Positions 54,459-64,000 of a DNA stretch of 64,000 bases are shown here, piece by piece (the first letter of the stretch is position 1; each line of letters starts with the position of its first letter). Position numbers and translations under genes: made by a program. The DNA comes from Actinomyces viscosus (GTDB lineage: Bacteria; Actinomycetota; Actinomycetes; Actinomycetales; Actinomycetaceae), in contig NZ_LR134477.1 of NCBI RefSeq assembly GCF_900637975.1, positions 1,426,001-1,490,000 of the forward strand. Direction: 5' to 3'. The notes beneath the pieces were generated by a model. That model searched no databases and had not been told where the DNA came from. It saw only the letters and a program-made list of their open reading frames with translations.

Positions 54459-57400
54459 TTAGCCCGGCTGCTCGGAGGCTGGAAGAGCCGTCATCTCGTT
54501 GAGCGATGAGTCGGGGGTCAGGGCCGCCTCGATCTTCTCGAGGCTGAGCAGGCCCTCCGCGGTGAGCTCGTCGACGCGCCCTGCGGGATAGTCGACGTAC
54601 ACGTAGGCGGCGCGCACGGAGCTCGTGGGAACGCCCTGGGAGGCCGCCCAGGCGTGGACGTAGACGCTGAGCTGGTCCACGGGGACCCGGCGGCGCCCGG
54701 TCTTCCAGTCGACGATGAGCCAGCCGGTCCCGTCCAGGCGGCGGAAGACGGCGTCCATGCGGCAGCGCAGGGTGGTGGCGCCGATGGTGATCTCCCGGTC
54801 GGTCTCGGTGGCGGCCAGGACGTAGTCCTCCAGGAGCGGCAGGTTCTCGGCGGTGTCCAGCCAGCGCTCGACGCGGGCCCGGTCCTGGGGGTCGAGGTTG
54901 TCGGGCACGCCCGCCTCCCCCAGACTGAACAGGGTGCCGCGGGCACTCAGGCGCTGGGCGACGGCGTCGTGGAAGACGGTTCCGAGCCGGCCCGCGGCGC
55001 GCGGCTCGGGCGGGAGAGGCCGACGCAGGTCCAGGGCGAATCGCTGCCGGTCGGCGCGCAGGTCGTCCAGGCGGGTGGCGGCCAGATGCTCGGGAAGTCG
55101 GACGGCGGGGACGGCGGCCGAGGCGCTGGCGCGCTCGGCCAGGAGGAGGCCCGCCTCGAGCTGCCAGCGCCGCAGTGTCTCGTCGACCGCCTCCGCCCCC
55201 TGTCCGGAACCCGCCGGCTCAGCCCTGGTGCCGCTGGGCTCCGGCTCGGTGGGGTCCAGCTCGCTCATGGCGGCCCTGACCTGGGCGGCGGTCGCCTGCC
55301 GAGCCCGTCGCAGGGCGGTGGCCCGCTCTGAGACGCGCTCGCCCTCTCCCCCGGCATCCGGCGCCTTGACCTCCGGCGCCTCGGCGTCGATCGGCCAGGT
55401 GCCGACATGGGTCAGGGCGGTCAGCGGGTTGGGGCGGGACTCGTCGAAGTCCACCCAGCCGTCTGCGTAGGGCACGAGGAGGTCTCGCCGTCGGAGCTCG
55501 GTGAGGAAGCGCGAGGGCTGACGCGGCTTGGAGGCGGTCTTGGACAGGTGGGAGCCGGTCAGCAGGAGCTCGTGGCGGGCCCGGGTGAAGGCGACGTAGG
55601 CCAGGCGGCGCTCCTCGCGCAGGCTCTGGCGGCCCAGGGCCTCCTTGTAGACGGTCATCGTCTCGGCCAGGAGGGGCTTGTCGGTCGCCGCCGGGTTGAG
55701 GTCGCCGACGGTGAAGGGAGGAAGGTCGTCGGCATCGGCCCGCAGCGGGAAGGGGAAGGTCGAGGTGCTGCCCATCCAGCCGGTCTCCACCACGCGCAGG
55801 TCCTCCTTGACACTGCTGGTGTAGGAGGGGAAGACCTGCTCGTCCATGCCGGGCACGGCGACGACGTCCCACTCCAGGCCCTTGGCGGCGTGGACGGTCA
55901 GGAGCTGGACCGCGCCGGGCGCGGGGTCGACCTCGGGGGCGCTCATGGCGTCCTCGTGCTGCTCGGCGGCGTCGAGCCACTCCAGGAAGCCGGTGAGTGT
56001 GGCGGCATCGGTGTCCGTGGCGAAGGCGAGGGCCGTCTCCTGGAAGGAGTCGAGGGCGCGGTGCCCCATCGGGTCGCCGACCCGGGCGGTGATCTCGATG
56101 TCGAGGTCGAGGGCCTGCTCGGCCAGGGCGACGAGGTCCGGCAGGGGCAGGGACATGGCCTCCCGGACGCGTCTGATCGCCCGGGCGGTGCGCAGCGCGA
56201 CGGCCAGGCCGGCCGGGGTCAGCTCGACGCCGACGGTGGGCGCCGCCTCGCCCGTCCCCTCCTCGTGCCATCGCAGCAGGGTCTCCAGGGCCTCACTGAG
56301 CAGCGGGGAGTCGGCCTCGACCTGGTCACCGTTGCCGTCGGCGCCGTGCCGGCTCTCCTGCGGGGCGGGGCGGACGACCTCGCGGGCCAGTGCCGCCAGG
56401 GCGTGCAGGTCGCTGGCGCCGATGCCGAAGCCGGTCAGGAGCCTGACCACCCGGTCCCCGCGCTCGGGGTCGGAGGCGGCGGTCAGCAGGGCGCGGACGT
56501 CAGCGACCTCGGGGACGTAGAGCATCCCGCCCAGACCGACGATCGTGTAGGGAAGGCCGGCGGCCTCCAGCTCGACGGCGATGGGTTCCATCTGCGCGCG
56601 GGTGCGGCACAGGACGGCCATCTCGGCGCTGGGCGACCAGCGCTCGGCGAGGAAGGCGGTCACGGTGCGGGCTTCCTCGGCCGGGTCCTGGAGGAAGGCG
56701 CCGTACACCGCCCCGGGCTCCAGGCCGAAGGCGACGGGCCGGGCCTGCAGAGGTGCGACGGCGATGTGCTCACCCACCGGGTCCCCGTCCTGGACGACCC
56801 CCGAGCGCAGGGGCGCCGAGACGGTGTTGGCGACCTCCAGGATGGTGGAGTCGTTGCGCCAGGAGGTCGACAGGTCCAGGACCGGAGCGGCGTCGGACGG
56901 GGATGCCCCGGAGGCGAGGAGGGTGGTCCCGGTGGGGTTGAAGCGCTGGTGGAAGGTGTCCAGCGCCCCGGCGCTCGCCCCGCGCCACCCGTAGATGGCC
57001 TGGTGCGGGTCACCGACGGCGGTCACCCCGGAGTCGGCGAACAGCGCGGACAGGAGACGCACCTGGGCCACCGAGGTGTCCTGGAACTCGTCGAGCAGGA
57101 CCGCGGGGTACTGGGCCCTCACCTGGGCGGCCGCCTCGGGGACGGACTCGGCGATGGTGCAGGCCAGGGCGATCTGGTCGCCGAAGTCGAGCAGGCCGTG
57201 GCGGCGCTTGTGCTCGTGCAGCTCGGCGACGACGTCGAGCAGGGCCTCCCACTCGCTCATGACGGCGGGCGCCTTGCCGACCAGGGTCTTGCAGCCCTTG
57301 ATGGCGGCCAGGGCGGTGAGCTGCTCAGTCAGGTCGGCCAGGTCCGTGGCGGCCTCCTCGATGGTCAGCAGGTTCTGGCTCAGGGCGTCGTTCAGCACCA

Positions 57401-57944
57401 GGGCGGCGCTGGCGTTGTGGGTGAGGCCCTCGCTGGGCAGTGGCAGCGTGCGCGCCTCGAGCAGGGAGGTGACGATCTGCCAGGAGCGGGCCTGGGTGAT
57501 GAGGGTGGAGTCGGGGTCGACGCCGATACGCAGACCGTGGTCCCGCACCAGTGAGCTGGCGAAGGAGTTGTAGGTGGCGATCATCGGCTCGCCGACGTCG
57601 GTGGCATCGCCGGCTCCCCCGCCGCCGTCCGGCGCAGTGGTCGGCAGCAGGCCGGCGGCGCCGAGGCCGGCCAGGCGGGAGGCGATGCGTTGGTCGAGCT
57701 CGGCTGTGGCCTTGCGGGTGAAGGTCAGGCCCAGGACCTGGTCGGGGCGGACCTGTCCGGTGGCGACCAGGTAGACGACCCGCTGCGCCATGGTGGCGGT
57801 CTTGCCCGAGCCCGCCCCGGCCACCACCAGGAGCGGGCCGAGCCGGTGGGCGATGACACGGGCCTGCTCCTCGGTGGGGGTGTGGATGCCGAGCGCCGCC
57901 GCCAGCACCTGCGGGGTGAGCTCACCCGAGCCGGTGGGGTTCAT
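54459..57944 (-). CDS. adnB: UvrD-like helicase-nuclease AdnB
   Basis: 1,161 aa subunit of the mycobacterial-type AdnAB recombination motor that resects double-strand breaks. Walker A is AGAGSGKTA at residues 42-50, motif II is LLDEFQDTS, and motif VI is RLAYVAFTRARHELLL. A C-terminal RecB-type nuclease domain has GWLIVDWKTGRR. ATG 57944 overlaps the adnA stop (ATGA) with GGAGGG about 9 nt upstream. AdnA-first order is as in Mycobacterium (from memory). Confidence 0.88.
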   Translation of the reverse strand: MNPTGSGELTPQVLAAALGIHTPTEEQARVIAHRLGPLLVVAGAGSGKTATMAQRVVYLVATGQVRPDQVLGLTFTRKATAELDQRIASRLAGLGAAGLLPTTAPDGGGGAGDATDVGEPMIATYNSFASSLVRDHGLRIGVDPDSTLITQARSWQIVTSLLEARTLPLPSEGLTHNASAALVLNDALSQNLLTIEEAATDLADLTEQLTALAAIKGCKTLVGKAPAVMSEWEALLDVVAELHEHKRRHGLLDFGDQIALACTIAESVPEAAAQVRAQYPAVLLDEFQDTSVAQVRLLSALFADSGVTAVGDPHQAIYGWRGASAGALDTFHQRFNPTGTTLLASGASPSDAAPVLDLSTSWRNDSTILEVANTVSAPLRSGVVQDGDPVGEHIAVAPLQARPVAFGLEPGAVYGAFLQDPAEEARTVTAFLAERWSPSAEMAVLCRTRAQMEPIAVELEAAGLPYTIVGLGGMLYVPEVADVRALLTAASDPERGDRVVRLLTGFGIGASDLHALAALAREVVRPAPQESRHGADGNGDQVEADSPLLSEALETLLRWHEEGTGEAAPTVGVELTPAGLAVALRTARAIRRVREAMSLPLPDLVALAEQALDLDIEITARVGDPMGHRALDSFQETALAFATDTDAATLTGFLEWLDAAEQHEDAMSAPEVDPAPGAVQLLTVHAAKGLEWDVVAVPGMDEQVFPSYTSSVKEDLRVVETGWMGSTSTFPFPLRADADDLPPFTVGDLNPAATDKPLLAETMTVYKEALGRQSLREERRLAYVAFTRARHELLLTGSHLSKTASKPRQPSRFLTELRRRDLLVPYADGWVDFDESRPNPLTALTHVGTWPIDAEAPEVKAPDAGGEGERVSERATALRRARQATAAQVRAAMSELDPTEPEPSGTRAEPAGSGQGAEAVDETLRRWQLEAGLLLAERASASAAVPAVRLPEHLAATRLDDLRADRQRFALDLRRPLPPEPRAAGRLGTVFHDAVAQRLSARGTLFSLGEAGVPDNLDPQDRARVERWLDTAENLPLLEDYVLAATETDREITIGATTLRCRMDAVFRRLDGTGWLIVDWKTGRRRVPVDQLSVYVHAWAASQGVPTSSVRAAYVYVDYPAGRVDELTAEGLLSLEKIEAALTPDSSLNEMTALPASEQPG

Positions 57945-60900
57945 GAGACGACCCTCCTTCCCTCGACCTGGACGGGGCAGGAGTCCTTGACCATGCAGGT
58001 GCGGCAATGATCGCCGGTACGGGCCTCGAGCAGGGGGCCCAGCCCGGCCACGGCCGCGCCGGCCACGAGGTCCTCGGCCCAGTACTGCTCCGGGGCCTCT
58101 GCCGCGGCGTTCGCGTCACCATCGCTGAGCTCGTCACCGGACCTGTCCTCAGGCTCAGGGGCCGCAGGGCTGGGGTCGAGCGCGGCACCCGGCGGAGCCA
58201 GGACGTAGCCGTCACCGGACCGCTTGGAGGGCTGCTTGCCCAGGAGCACGAGGGCCCCGCCGGCGACATCGTGCCCTTGAGCGCCCAGGGCGAGCCGGTA
58301 GGTGGCCAGCTGAGGATGGCGCTGGACGTCCTTGGGGACGCGCTGGCCGGTCTTGAGGTCGATGACGCGCACTCCGCTGTTTCCGGCTCCCTCAGCGGAG
58401 CCGTCCGGGTTCTCCACCGCCCGGTCCCCCAGGTGCTCGAGACGGTCGATGCGGCCGGCGATCCTCACGGGGACGGCGTCGAGTCCAGCCGGGGACATCC
58501 GGTGGGCGGCTCGGTTGCGGACCTCGGGGCTGAGGACCTGCAGGGGGATGTCGACATCGGCACGGACGGGCTGCTCGACGTCGGCGCGGATGCCCAGGGC
58601 GTCGCAGTCGCTCAGGTAGGCGTCGAGGCGTTCGATCATGGCGCGGGCACGCTCCGCGGCCAGGCCTCCTTGCCAGGTGTCGGGGTAGCCGAGGTCGCCC
58701 AGGCGTTCCTCGAAGGCCTCCCGCAGGGCGGGGCCGCGCAGGTGCTCCTCCTCCGCCTTCTCGGCCACCGCGTGGATGAGGCTGCCCAGCGCCTGGGCCC
58801 CGCTGGCTGGGGCCGAACCGCCGTTGCGGGTCAGGAACCACTTGAGCGGGCAGGCGGTCAGCCCCTCGACGTCGGAGGGACTGACCCGAATCCGCTCGCC
58901 GGCGGCGACGAGGGGGGCTGTGGAGGTGGGGGCTCCCGCGCCGATCCAGGTGGAGGGGTCGGCGCCGGGCACGTCCTGGCTGGCGAGGTCGGCCAGCAGC
59001 GTGACGGCCTCCTGCCCGCGGCGACGCTCGGCGGCGGTGGCCGTCTCCAGGTTTCCGGCAACGGCCGCCAGGCGCAGCTCCCCCACCAGGCCGCGCAGGG
59101 TGAGGTCTCCGGTGTCGGGGCTGAGGACGGGGGCGCCGTCGGCGTCGGTGAGGGCGATTCCGGCGGTCCGGGCGATCTCCGTCAGGAAGGACGAGGGGGC
59201 GTGGTCGGCGTCGGCGGTGGCGGTCAGCAGGAGGCGTCGGGTGGCGCGGGAGAGAGCCATGATGAGCATGCGTCGCTCGTCAGCGCGCACCTGGGCGCGG
59301 GCGGCTGCGACGGCCCCGCTGCCGCCGGCCTCTTCCCCGTCTCCCGAGGCGTTGCCGCCGGCTGGCAGGCGGCCGGTGACGGCGTCGACGAGGAGGCCGG
59401 TACGGGTCAGGGAGTCCCGCAGACGCAGGTCGGGCCAGCGGTCCCGCTCCAGCCCGGCGATGACGACGAGCTCCCACTCCTGCCCGGCGCAGCGCGCCGG
59501 AGTCATGACGGCGACGCCCTCGGGGCGCCGGCCCTGGGGGGCCACGGAGTCCGAGGGCAGGACCTCGGCGTCGAGCTCGGCCAGGAAGCTGAACGCGTCC
59601 TGACCGGGGTGGCGCTCGGCCCAGACCTCGGCGCGCTTGAACAGGGTGGTGACGACGTCGAGGTCGTGCTCGGCGGCCTCGGACAGCAGTGAGCGCACCG
59701 AGCTGCCGGAGGGCCGCAGGGCGGTGGTCCGCCAGGCCTCGGCCCTGCCGGAGGCGTTCCAGGCGGCCCACAGCAGGGCCTCGACATCGCGGGGGCTGCC
59801 GGCGGGTGAGTCGCCGACGGCGGTTCGCAGCGCCTCGATGATCCGGGCGGCGGTGAGCAGCCGGCCCGCCTGAGCTCCGAGCGGCTCATCATCCAGGGAG
59901 CGGGCGAAGGCAGCGGCCTGATCGGCCTGCGCCAGCAGGGCCAGGAGGGAGGTGTCGGCGCTGGTTCGAGAACCGGTCCCCGGAGTCGGCTCGGTGGGCG
60001 TCACGAGCTCCACGGGCTCGGCAGGCTCGGCTCCGCCGGCACTCCTGCCTGCGGCCTCGGGGTGCTGGCGCAGCCGGCGGCGCAGCCGGCGCAGATCCAT
60101 GGTGGTCAGTCCTACCAGGGGGCTGGTAAGCAGGTTGATGGCGGCCTCCCGTTGCGGTGGCCGGCTGGTCTCCCCCAGCTGGCCGCGGACGGCGGCGCGA
60201 ACGATGTCCAGCAGCGCAGCGGCAGCCGGTTCGGCGCGCAGCAGCACCGCGGGCGTGCGGGAGGCCAGGGGCACGCCCCGTCTGCGCAGGTCCCTGGCAA
60301 GCGCCTCGACGTCTCCGGCGCTGCGGACGATGACCGCCATCTGCGACCAGGGGGTGGCGTGGTGGACGTGCTCGAGCCGCAGCGCCCGGGCAAGGTGGGC
60401 GCGTTCCTGCCAGGTGCTGGAGGCCAGGATCGCCTCGACACCGGCCGGTGCCGCCGGCCGGTCATCATCGGGCGTCCTGGAGGAAGGCCGCACCGAGGAG
60501 CCAGGGCTCAGCGTCGTCTGCCGGTGGGAGGCCGTGCCGGTCACCGGGACGCGGGCGCTCTGGTCGGCCACCGCTGCCGCGATCGCCGGGTTTCCCCGGT
60601 GGCAGGTGGTCAGCTGCAGGCGTGTGGCTCCCAGCCCTGAGTGGTCCTCAGCGGCGATGAGCAGGCTGGGCGTGCCGCCGCGGAAGGTCTCGACCGCAAC
60701 GTCCGGATCTCCCAGGACCACGATCTGCGCCCGGTGCCCGTCGGGGTCCGGGGCGGCCAGACCTGCCAGGAGCCTGGCGGTGGCGGCCGTGCAGTCCTGG
60801 TAGTCGTCCACGATGACGAGGTCGGGGACGGGCCGGGGGACGGTGACGCCGTCGGAGCCCCAGGCCCTCAGGGCCTCAACGGCCCGGTCCTGGAGGCGGG

Positions 60901-61555
60901 CCGTGTCCATCTTGCGGGTCTGCGCCCTGCGCTCGGCACTGGCTCTGCCCTGGGCGTCCCAGGTGCGCAGCAGCTGGGCGGACGGCCCCCAGATGGGGAC
61001 GTTGAGCCGGCGCCCGAGGTCGGCCAGCTCGTCGGCGGTGATACCGAGCTCACCGGCGCGCGCCAGGAGATTGCGCAGCTCGGAGCGGAAGGCCCGTGAG
61101 CCGGTTGCCTCCGCGGGGAGCCCGGGCCAGGTGATGGTGCTGATCATCGAGGCCAGGACGGAGTCCTCCTCCGCACCGGCCAGCAGGACCGGGGGCGGCA
61201 GCGGGTCGGGCCGTCTGGTCAGCGAGGTGGTCAGGATCGTCAGGGCCAGGGCGGCGGGCGTGCGCACCCGCACGACGCCGTCACCGTGGCCTTCTCGCAG
61301 CAGGTGGGCGGCCCTGCCGCGCAGTGCGTCGGCACGCGCGCGGGTGGGGGCGAGCAGAACGGCGTCCCGGCCGCCGGCGACCGCCTCCGACAGCAGCCTC
61401 AGGGCCAGCGAGGTCTTACCGGTCCCGGGCGCCCCCAGGACGACGACGTTGGAGCCCTCGGCCACGCGATCCAGGACCCGCAGCCCGTCGGCGTCTGCGG
61501 AGGGCAGCTCCGGCGCCTCGAGGGGCGGGAGGAGGTGGATCGGGTCCTGGGACAT
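57941..61555 (-). CDS. adnA: UvrD-like helicase-nuclease AdnA
   Basis: 1,204 aa partner of AdnB. Walker A is GAPGTGKTS at residues 41-49; motif II reads IVDDYQDCT rather than DEFQD. The C-terminal nuclease domain has VIDLKTGQR, and cysteines in LTACPLKWFL and CRTCMVKDSC (C-x2-C-x5-C) form a probable iron-sulfur pin as in AddB/AdnA-type nucleases. It is upstream of adnB in one transcript. The pair replaces RecBCD in this group. Confidence 0.87.
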   Translation of the reverse strand: MSQDPIHLLPPLEAPELPSADADGLRVLDRVAEGSNVVVLGAPGTGKTSLALRLLSEAVAGGRDAVLLAPTRARADALRGRAAHLLREGHGDGVVRVRTPAALALTILTTSLTRRPDPLPPPVLLAGAEEDSVLASMISTITWPGLPAEATGSRAFRSELRNLLARAGELGITADELADLGRRLNVPIWGPSAQLLRTWDAQGRASAERRAQTRKMDTARLQDRAVEALRAWGSDGVTVPRPVPDLVIVDDYQDCTAATARLLAGLAAPDPDGHRAQIVVLGDPDVAVETFRGGTPSLLIAAEDHSGLGATRLQLTTCHRGNPAIAAAVADQSARVPVTGTASHRQTTLSPGSSVRPSSRTPDDDRPAAPAGVEAILASSTWQERAHLARALRLEHVHHATPWSQMAVIVRSAGDVEALARDLRRRGVPLASRTPAVLLRAEPAAAALLDIVRAAVRGQLGETSRPPQREAAINLLTSPLVGLTTMDLRRLRRRLRQHPEAAGRSAGGAEPAEPVELVTPTEPTPGTGSRTSADTSLLALLAQADQAAAFARSLDDEPLGAQAGRLLTAARIIEALRTAVGDSPAGSPRDVEALLWAAWNASGRAEAWRTTALRPSGSSVRSLLSEAAEHDLDVVTTLFKRAEVWAERHPGQDAFSFLAELDAEVLPSDSVAPQGRRPEGVAVMTPARCAGQEWELVVIAGLERDRWPDLRLRDSLTRTGLLVDAVTGRLPAGGNASGDGEEAGGSGAVAAARAQVRADERRMLIMALSRATRRLLLTATADADHAPSSFLTEIARTAGIALTDADGAPVLSPDTGDLTLRGLVGELRLAAVAGNLETATAAERRRGQEAVTLLADLASQDVPGADPSTWIGAGAPTSTAPLVAAGERIRVSPSDVEGLTACPLKWFLTRNGGSAPASGAQALGSLIHAVAEKAEEEHLRGPALREAFEERLGDLGYPDTWQGGLAAERARAMIERLDAYLSDCDALGIRADVEQPVRADVDIPLQVLSPEVRNRAAHRMSPAGLDAVPVRIAGRIDRLEHLGDRAVENPDGSAEGAGNSGVRVIDLKTGQRVPKDVQRHPQLATYRLALGAQGHDVAGGALVLLGKQPSKRSGDGYVLAPPGAALDPSPAAPEPEDRSGDELSDGDANAAAEAPEQYWAEDLVAGAAVAGLGPLLEARTGDHCRTCMVKDSCPVQVEGRRVVS

Positions 61556-61803
61556 GGGACCATCTCACCACGAGCCACCGACATGGAAGGCGCACCGTTA
61601 AGGGATCGTCATCGGCGGCGGGCCCGCAGCCTCCGGGATACTGGCGGCCCGTATGTCCGCGTGGCGCGAAACGGCGCGGTTCTGCGGTGCTCGGACGCAT
61701 GGTGCGGCCCGGGCGCCTCTAGGATCAGGGCAGGTTCAAGCCGCCTCTCCCCGACGGGCGGCACGCCGCTCAATACGGCACACAGACGATGCGAAGGAGT
61801 CCC

Positions 61804-62019
61804 ATGCAGGTCACGATCGGAATCAAGCACGCCAGCCGCGAGCTCTCGCTGGAGACCTCCGACTCTCAGGAGAAGGTGCTGGCCGCAGTGGCCGACGCCA
61901 AGACCAAGGCCGTCACCCTCACTGATGACAAGGGCCGGAAGGTCTTCATCCCGGCCGGGTCCCTGGCCTACATCGAGCTCGGCGAGGCCGAGCCCCGCCG
62001 AGTCGGCTTCGGTATCTGA
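61804..62019 (+). CDS. DUF3107 family protein
   Basis: Small protein of 71 aa found across actinobacteria. MQVTIGIKHASRELSLETS and the GRKVFIPAGSLAYIELGE strand match the family. ATG 61804 has AAGGAG 4 nt upstream. Function unknown. It is divergent from adnAB, as it is in other actinobacteria as I recall. Confidence 0.87.
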   Translation: MQVTIGIKHASRELSLETSDSQEKVLAAVADAKTKAVTLTDDKGRKVFIPAGSLAYIELGEAEPRRVGFGI

Positions 62020-62040
62020 CCCTGAGCCGCTGTCTCTCGA

Positions 62041-62080
62041 CGACGGTGCCGCCTCCCTCTCCCGGGAGGCGGCACCGTCG
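62041..62080 (+). terminator. Terminator after the DUF3107 gene
   Basis: Perfect 17-bp stem (62041-62057 with 62064-62080) and 6-nt loop, 21 nt after the stop codon. Confidence 0.7.
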
Positions 62081-62144
62081 CATAACGGAGCGTTGAGGGG
62101 TGATGCAGGGGATACGACGTCGACGGGTCGGTACAGTCCCTCTC

Positions 62145-62576
62145 ATGAGGTCACCCACGATTGCGGCCGTGTGCGCCGTCTCCTTCCTCACCAACGGCGT
62201 GCTGCAGCTGCTGCTGGCTCTGGGGCTTCCCCTGGGCCGGTTCGTTCTCGGCGGGGCATACACCGTCTCCCCTCCCTTGCTCAGGCCGGTCAACCTGGCC
62301 TTCTTCCTGGCCTGGTCCGCCTGCGCCCTTGCCTACCTCAGGTACGGCGGCCTGCTGCGACGTCCTCTGCAGGAACGCACCGCACGCGCCATCGTCTACG
62401 CCTCGACCCTGTGGCTGCTCATCGCCTCGGTGTTCAACCTCTTCATCACCACCAGCGCCTTCGAGCGCTATGTCACCGGGACGCTGTCAACCCTCACCGG
62501 AGCGCTGAGCCTGTACCTCGTCTGGCGCCATGACGGGCTCCGTCTCTGCCCCTGCCGGATCGACGCCCGGCGTTAG
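62145..62576 (+). CDS. Small membrane protein, unknown
   Basis: 143 aa with four helices (AAVCAVSFLTNGVLQLLLAL; LAFFLAWSACALAYL; STLWLLIASVFNLFI; STLTGALSLYLVW). ATG 62145 follows a GTCCCTCTC without a clear ribosome site. No family recognised. It precedes the sirtuin gene by 9 nt and may be co-transcribed. Confidence 0.65.
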   Translation: MRSPTIAAVCAVSFLTNGVLQLLLALGLPLGRFVLGGAYTVSPPLLRPVNLAFFLAWSACALAYLRYGGLLRRPLQERTARAIVYASTLWLLIASVFNLFITTSAFERYVTGTLSTLTGALSLYLVWRHDGLRLCPCRIDARR

Positions 62577-62585
62577 CCTGGAGGC

Positions 62586-63368
62586 ATGGACCAACAGGAC
62601 GGCCAACCCGGCCACCCCGGCCAACCCGACCAGCGGAGCCTGCTCGCCCAGTGGATCGAGGAGTCCAGACGCATCGTCTTCTTCGGCGGCGCCGGGGTCT
62701 CCACGGAGTCGGGCATCCCGGACTTCCGGGGCGCCACGGGCTTCTACCACCAGGACCGCGAGATCCCCCTGGAGCAGGTGCTGTCCATCGACTTCTTCAC
62801 CGTGCACCCGCAGGCCTACTGGGAGTGGTTCGCCCAGGAGAACGCCCGCGAGGGCGTGGCCCCCAACGCCGCCCACAGGTTCGTAGCCGACCTGGAGCGG
62901 GCCGGGAAGCTGTCAGCCGTGGTCACGCAGAACATCGACGGGCTCCACCAGCGGGCCGGCTCCGAGCGGGTCCTCGAGCTCCACGGCAACTGGTCGCGCC
63001 TCATCTGCACCGGCTGCGGTGAGCGCTTCTCGCTGTCCGACGTCGAGGGCGCCCGCTCCGGGGCGGTTCCCCGCTGCCCGGAGTGCGCCTCGGTGCTGCG
63101 CCCGGACATCGTGTTCTACGGCGAGATGCTGGACAACGACGTCGTCGAGAGCGCCGTCCGGGCGATCTCGGAGGCGGACCTGCTGATCGTGGCCGGCACG
63201 AGCCTGGTCGTCTACCCGGCGGCGGGCCTCATCGACTACTACACCGGTGAGCGCCTGGTCCTCATGAACGCGACCCCCACGCCCTACGACTCCCGCGCCG
63301 ACCTCATCATCCGTGAGCCGGTCGGCCAGGTCTTCCAGGAGCTGGAGCACACGGGGCACCGACCCTAG
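62586..63368 (+). CDS. cobB: NAD-dependent protein deacylase, Sir2 family
   Basis: 260 aa. NAD site GAGVSTESGIPDFRG near residue 35, catalytic His in QNIDGLHQRAG/LELHGNW, and zinc-binding CTGCGERF plus CPECAS. Product removes acyl groups from lysines. GGAGG lies unusually close (1 nt) to ATG 62586. The stop overlaps the convergent ppk2 stop by 3 nt (shared CTAG). Confidence 0.92.
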   Translation: MDQQDGQPGHPGQPDQRSLLAQWIEESRRIVFFGGAGVSTESGIPDFRGATGFYHQDREIPLEQVLSIDFFTVHPQAYWEWFAQENAREGVAPNAAHRFVADLERAGKLSAVVTQNIDGLHQRAGSERVLELHGNWSRLICTGCGERFSLSDVEGARSGAVPRCPECASVLRPDIVFYGEMLDNDVVESAVRAISEADLLIVAGTSLVVYPAAGLIDYYTGERLVLMNATPTPYDSRADLIIREPVGQVFQELEHTGHRP

Positions 63369-64000
63369 CCGATCCCCTGATCCTCGCGGTCCACGTAGCG
63401 CTCGGGCGCCTCGGCCTGACTGAGCGTGGCCGCGTAGTCGGGCACCTCGTGCTGGAGGGTCCGGTCGGTGCGGCGGTAGCCCGACGACGGGAACGAGGGC
63501 TTCTTCGGGAACTTCATCTCGGGGCGCTCCACGTGCTCGTAGGGAATGGACTCCAGCAGGTGGTGGATCATGTTGATGCGCGCCTTGCGCTTGTCCGCGG
63601 ACTCCACGACGTGCCAGCGCGCGGAGTCGATGTCGGTGTGCACGAACATCTCGTCCTTGGCGCGCGAGTAGTCCTCCCAGCGGGGCAGGGCCTCCAGGTC
63701 GGTGGGTGAGAGCTTCCAGCGCCGCATGGGGTCGGTCATCCTCGACTTGAACCGCTTGTACTGCTCCTTCTGGGGCACGGAGAACCAGTACTTGCGCAGC
63801 AGGAGACCGGCGTCGACGAGCATCCTCTCGAAGACCGGGCACTGCTGGAGGAAGCGCCGGTGCTCCTCGGGGGTGCAGTAGCCCATGACGTGCTCGACGC
63901 CGCCGCGGTTGTACCAGGAGCGGTCGAACAGGCAGATCTCACCGGCGGCGGGCAGGTGGGCGATGTAGCGCTGGAAGTACCACTGGGTGCGCTCGCGCTC
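63365..64000 (-). CDS. ppk2: Polyphosphate kinase 2 (N-terminus beyond window)
   Basis: 212 codons of the C-terminal part. PPK2 marks are FDRSWYNRGGVEHVMGYC, the lid RKYWFSVPQKEQYKRF and MTDPMRRWKLSPTD with the conserved catalytic arginines. It makes GTP or ATP from polyphosphate, or the reverse. The Walker A (GGRDAAGK-type) part lies beyond 64000. It is convergent with cobB. Confidence 0.92.
   Translation of the reverse strand, partial: ERERTQWYFQRYIAHLPAAGEICLFDRSWYNRGGVEHVMGYCTPEEHRRFLQQCPVFERMLVDAGLLLRKYWFSVPQKEQYKRFKSRMTDPMRRWKLSPTDLEALPRWEDYSRAKDEMFVHTDIDSARWHVVESADKRKARINMIHHLLESIPYEHVERPEMKFPKKPSFPSSGYRRTDRTLQHEVPDYAATLSQAEAPERYVDREDQGIG

Overview
The window is about 64 kb of very GC-rich (roughly two-thirds G+C) bacterial chromosome, densely packed with genes that have G or C at most third codon positions. 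Gene content points to a high-GC Gram-positive of the Actinomyces type. The pointers are paired clpP1/clpP2, an AdnAB-type helicase-nuclease pair, a DUF3107 protein, LAXTG sortase substrates flanking a LytR-CpsA-Psr protein, a Tad pilus locus with tadA-tadB-tadC order, and DasR-like (dre) operators around a sugar PTS. Genus is an inference from content only.

Layout. 1-2.8 kb: clpX-clpP2-clpP1 (minus). 3-7.2 kb: a plus-strand cassette of methyltransferase, SsuABC-like ABC transporter and cupin, of unknown substrate, behind a perfect 12-bp palindrome. 7.8-8.9 kb: membrane glycosyltransferase. 9-11.4 kb: tig, a small ORF, tRNA-Pro, tRNA-Gly and rpmF. The cassette and the glycosyltransferase gene sit between tig and clpP1, which are neighbours in many bacteria. 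11.5-14.6 kb: YigZ-family gene, a cysteine-rich leader peptide, cysK and cysE (cysteine synthesis). 14.6-19.8 kb: S33 peptidase, Nei-type glycosylase, rpiB, M13 peptidase. 20-24 kb: two paralogous LAXTG cell-wall proteins flanking an LCP ligase; the second is split by a C7 tract. 24-26.8 kb: pepN. 26.9-30.2 kb: GlcNAc/glucose-type PTS (EIIC, GntR regulator, EIIB, EIIA) with three dre-like operators. 30.3-36.7 kb: malQ, a second EIIB, ptsI, tesB, small membrane protein.

36.7-44.2 kb is the accessory and decaying part: a non-coding stretch with an 18-bp inverted repeat, a broken unknown gene, an M23 peptidase gene split at a G8 tract, an I36-like secreted protein, an Mrr-like membrane protein, ettA, and a CPBP protease gene broken by an IS630 element and by an in-frame stop. 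44.3-47 kb: prfB, LysR regulator, membrane protein. 47-52 kb: Tad/Flp pilus locus. 52-64 kb: phosphotransferase-fold protein, a membrane protein split at a G7 tract, adnB-adnA, DUF3107, membrane protein, sirtuin and part of ppk2.

Themes. (1) All three coding C/G runs of 7 or more that I found (22654, 38571, 54227) lie exactly where a gene changes frame, each gene having a good ribosome binding site and intact frame on either side. This is either a set of slippage-based on/off switches or a systematic homopolymer sequencing problem. (2) The cys genes look controlled by a Cys-codon leader. (3) PTS genes look controlled by a local DasR-like GntR protein. (4) The methyltransferase/ABC/cupin cassette is the best candidate for an undescribed pathway.
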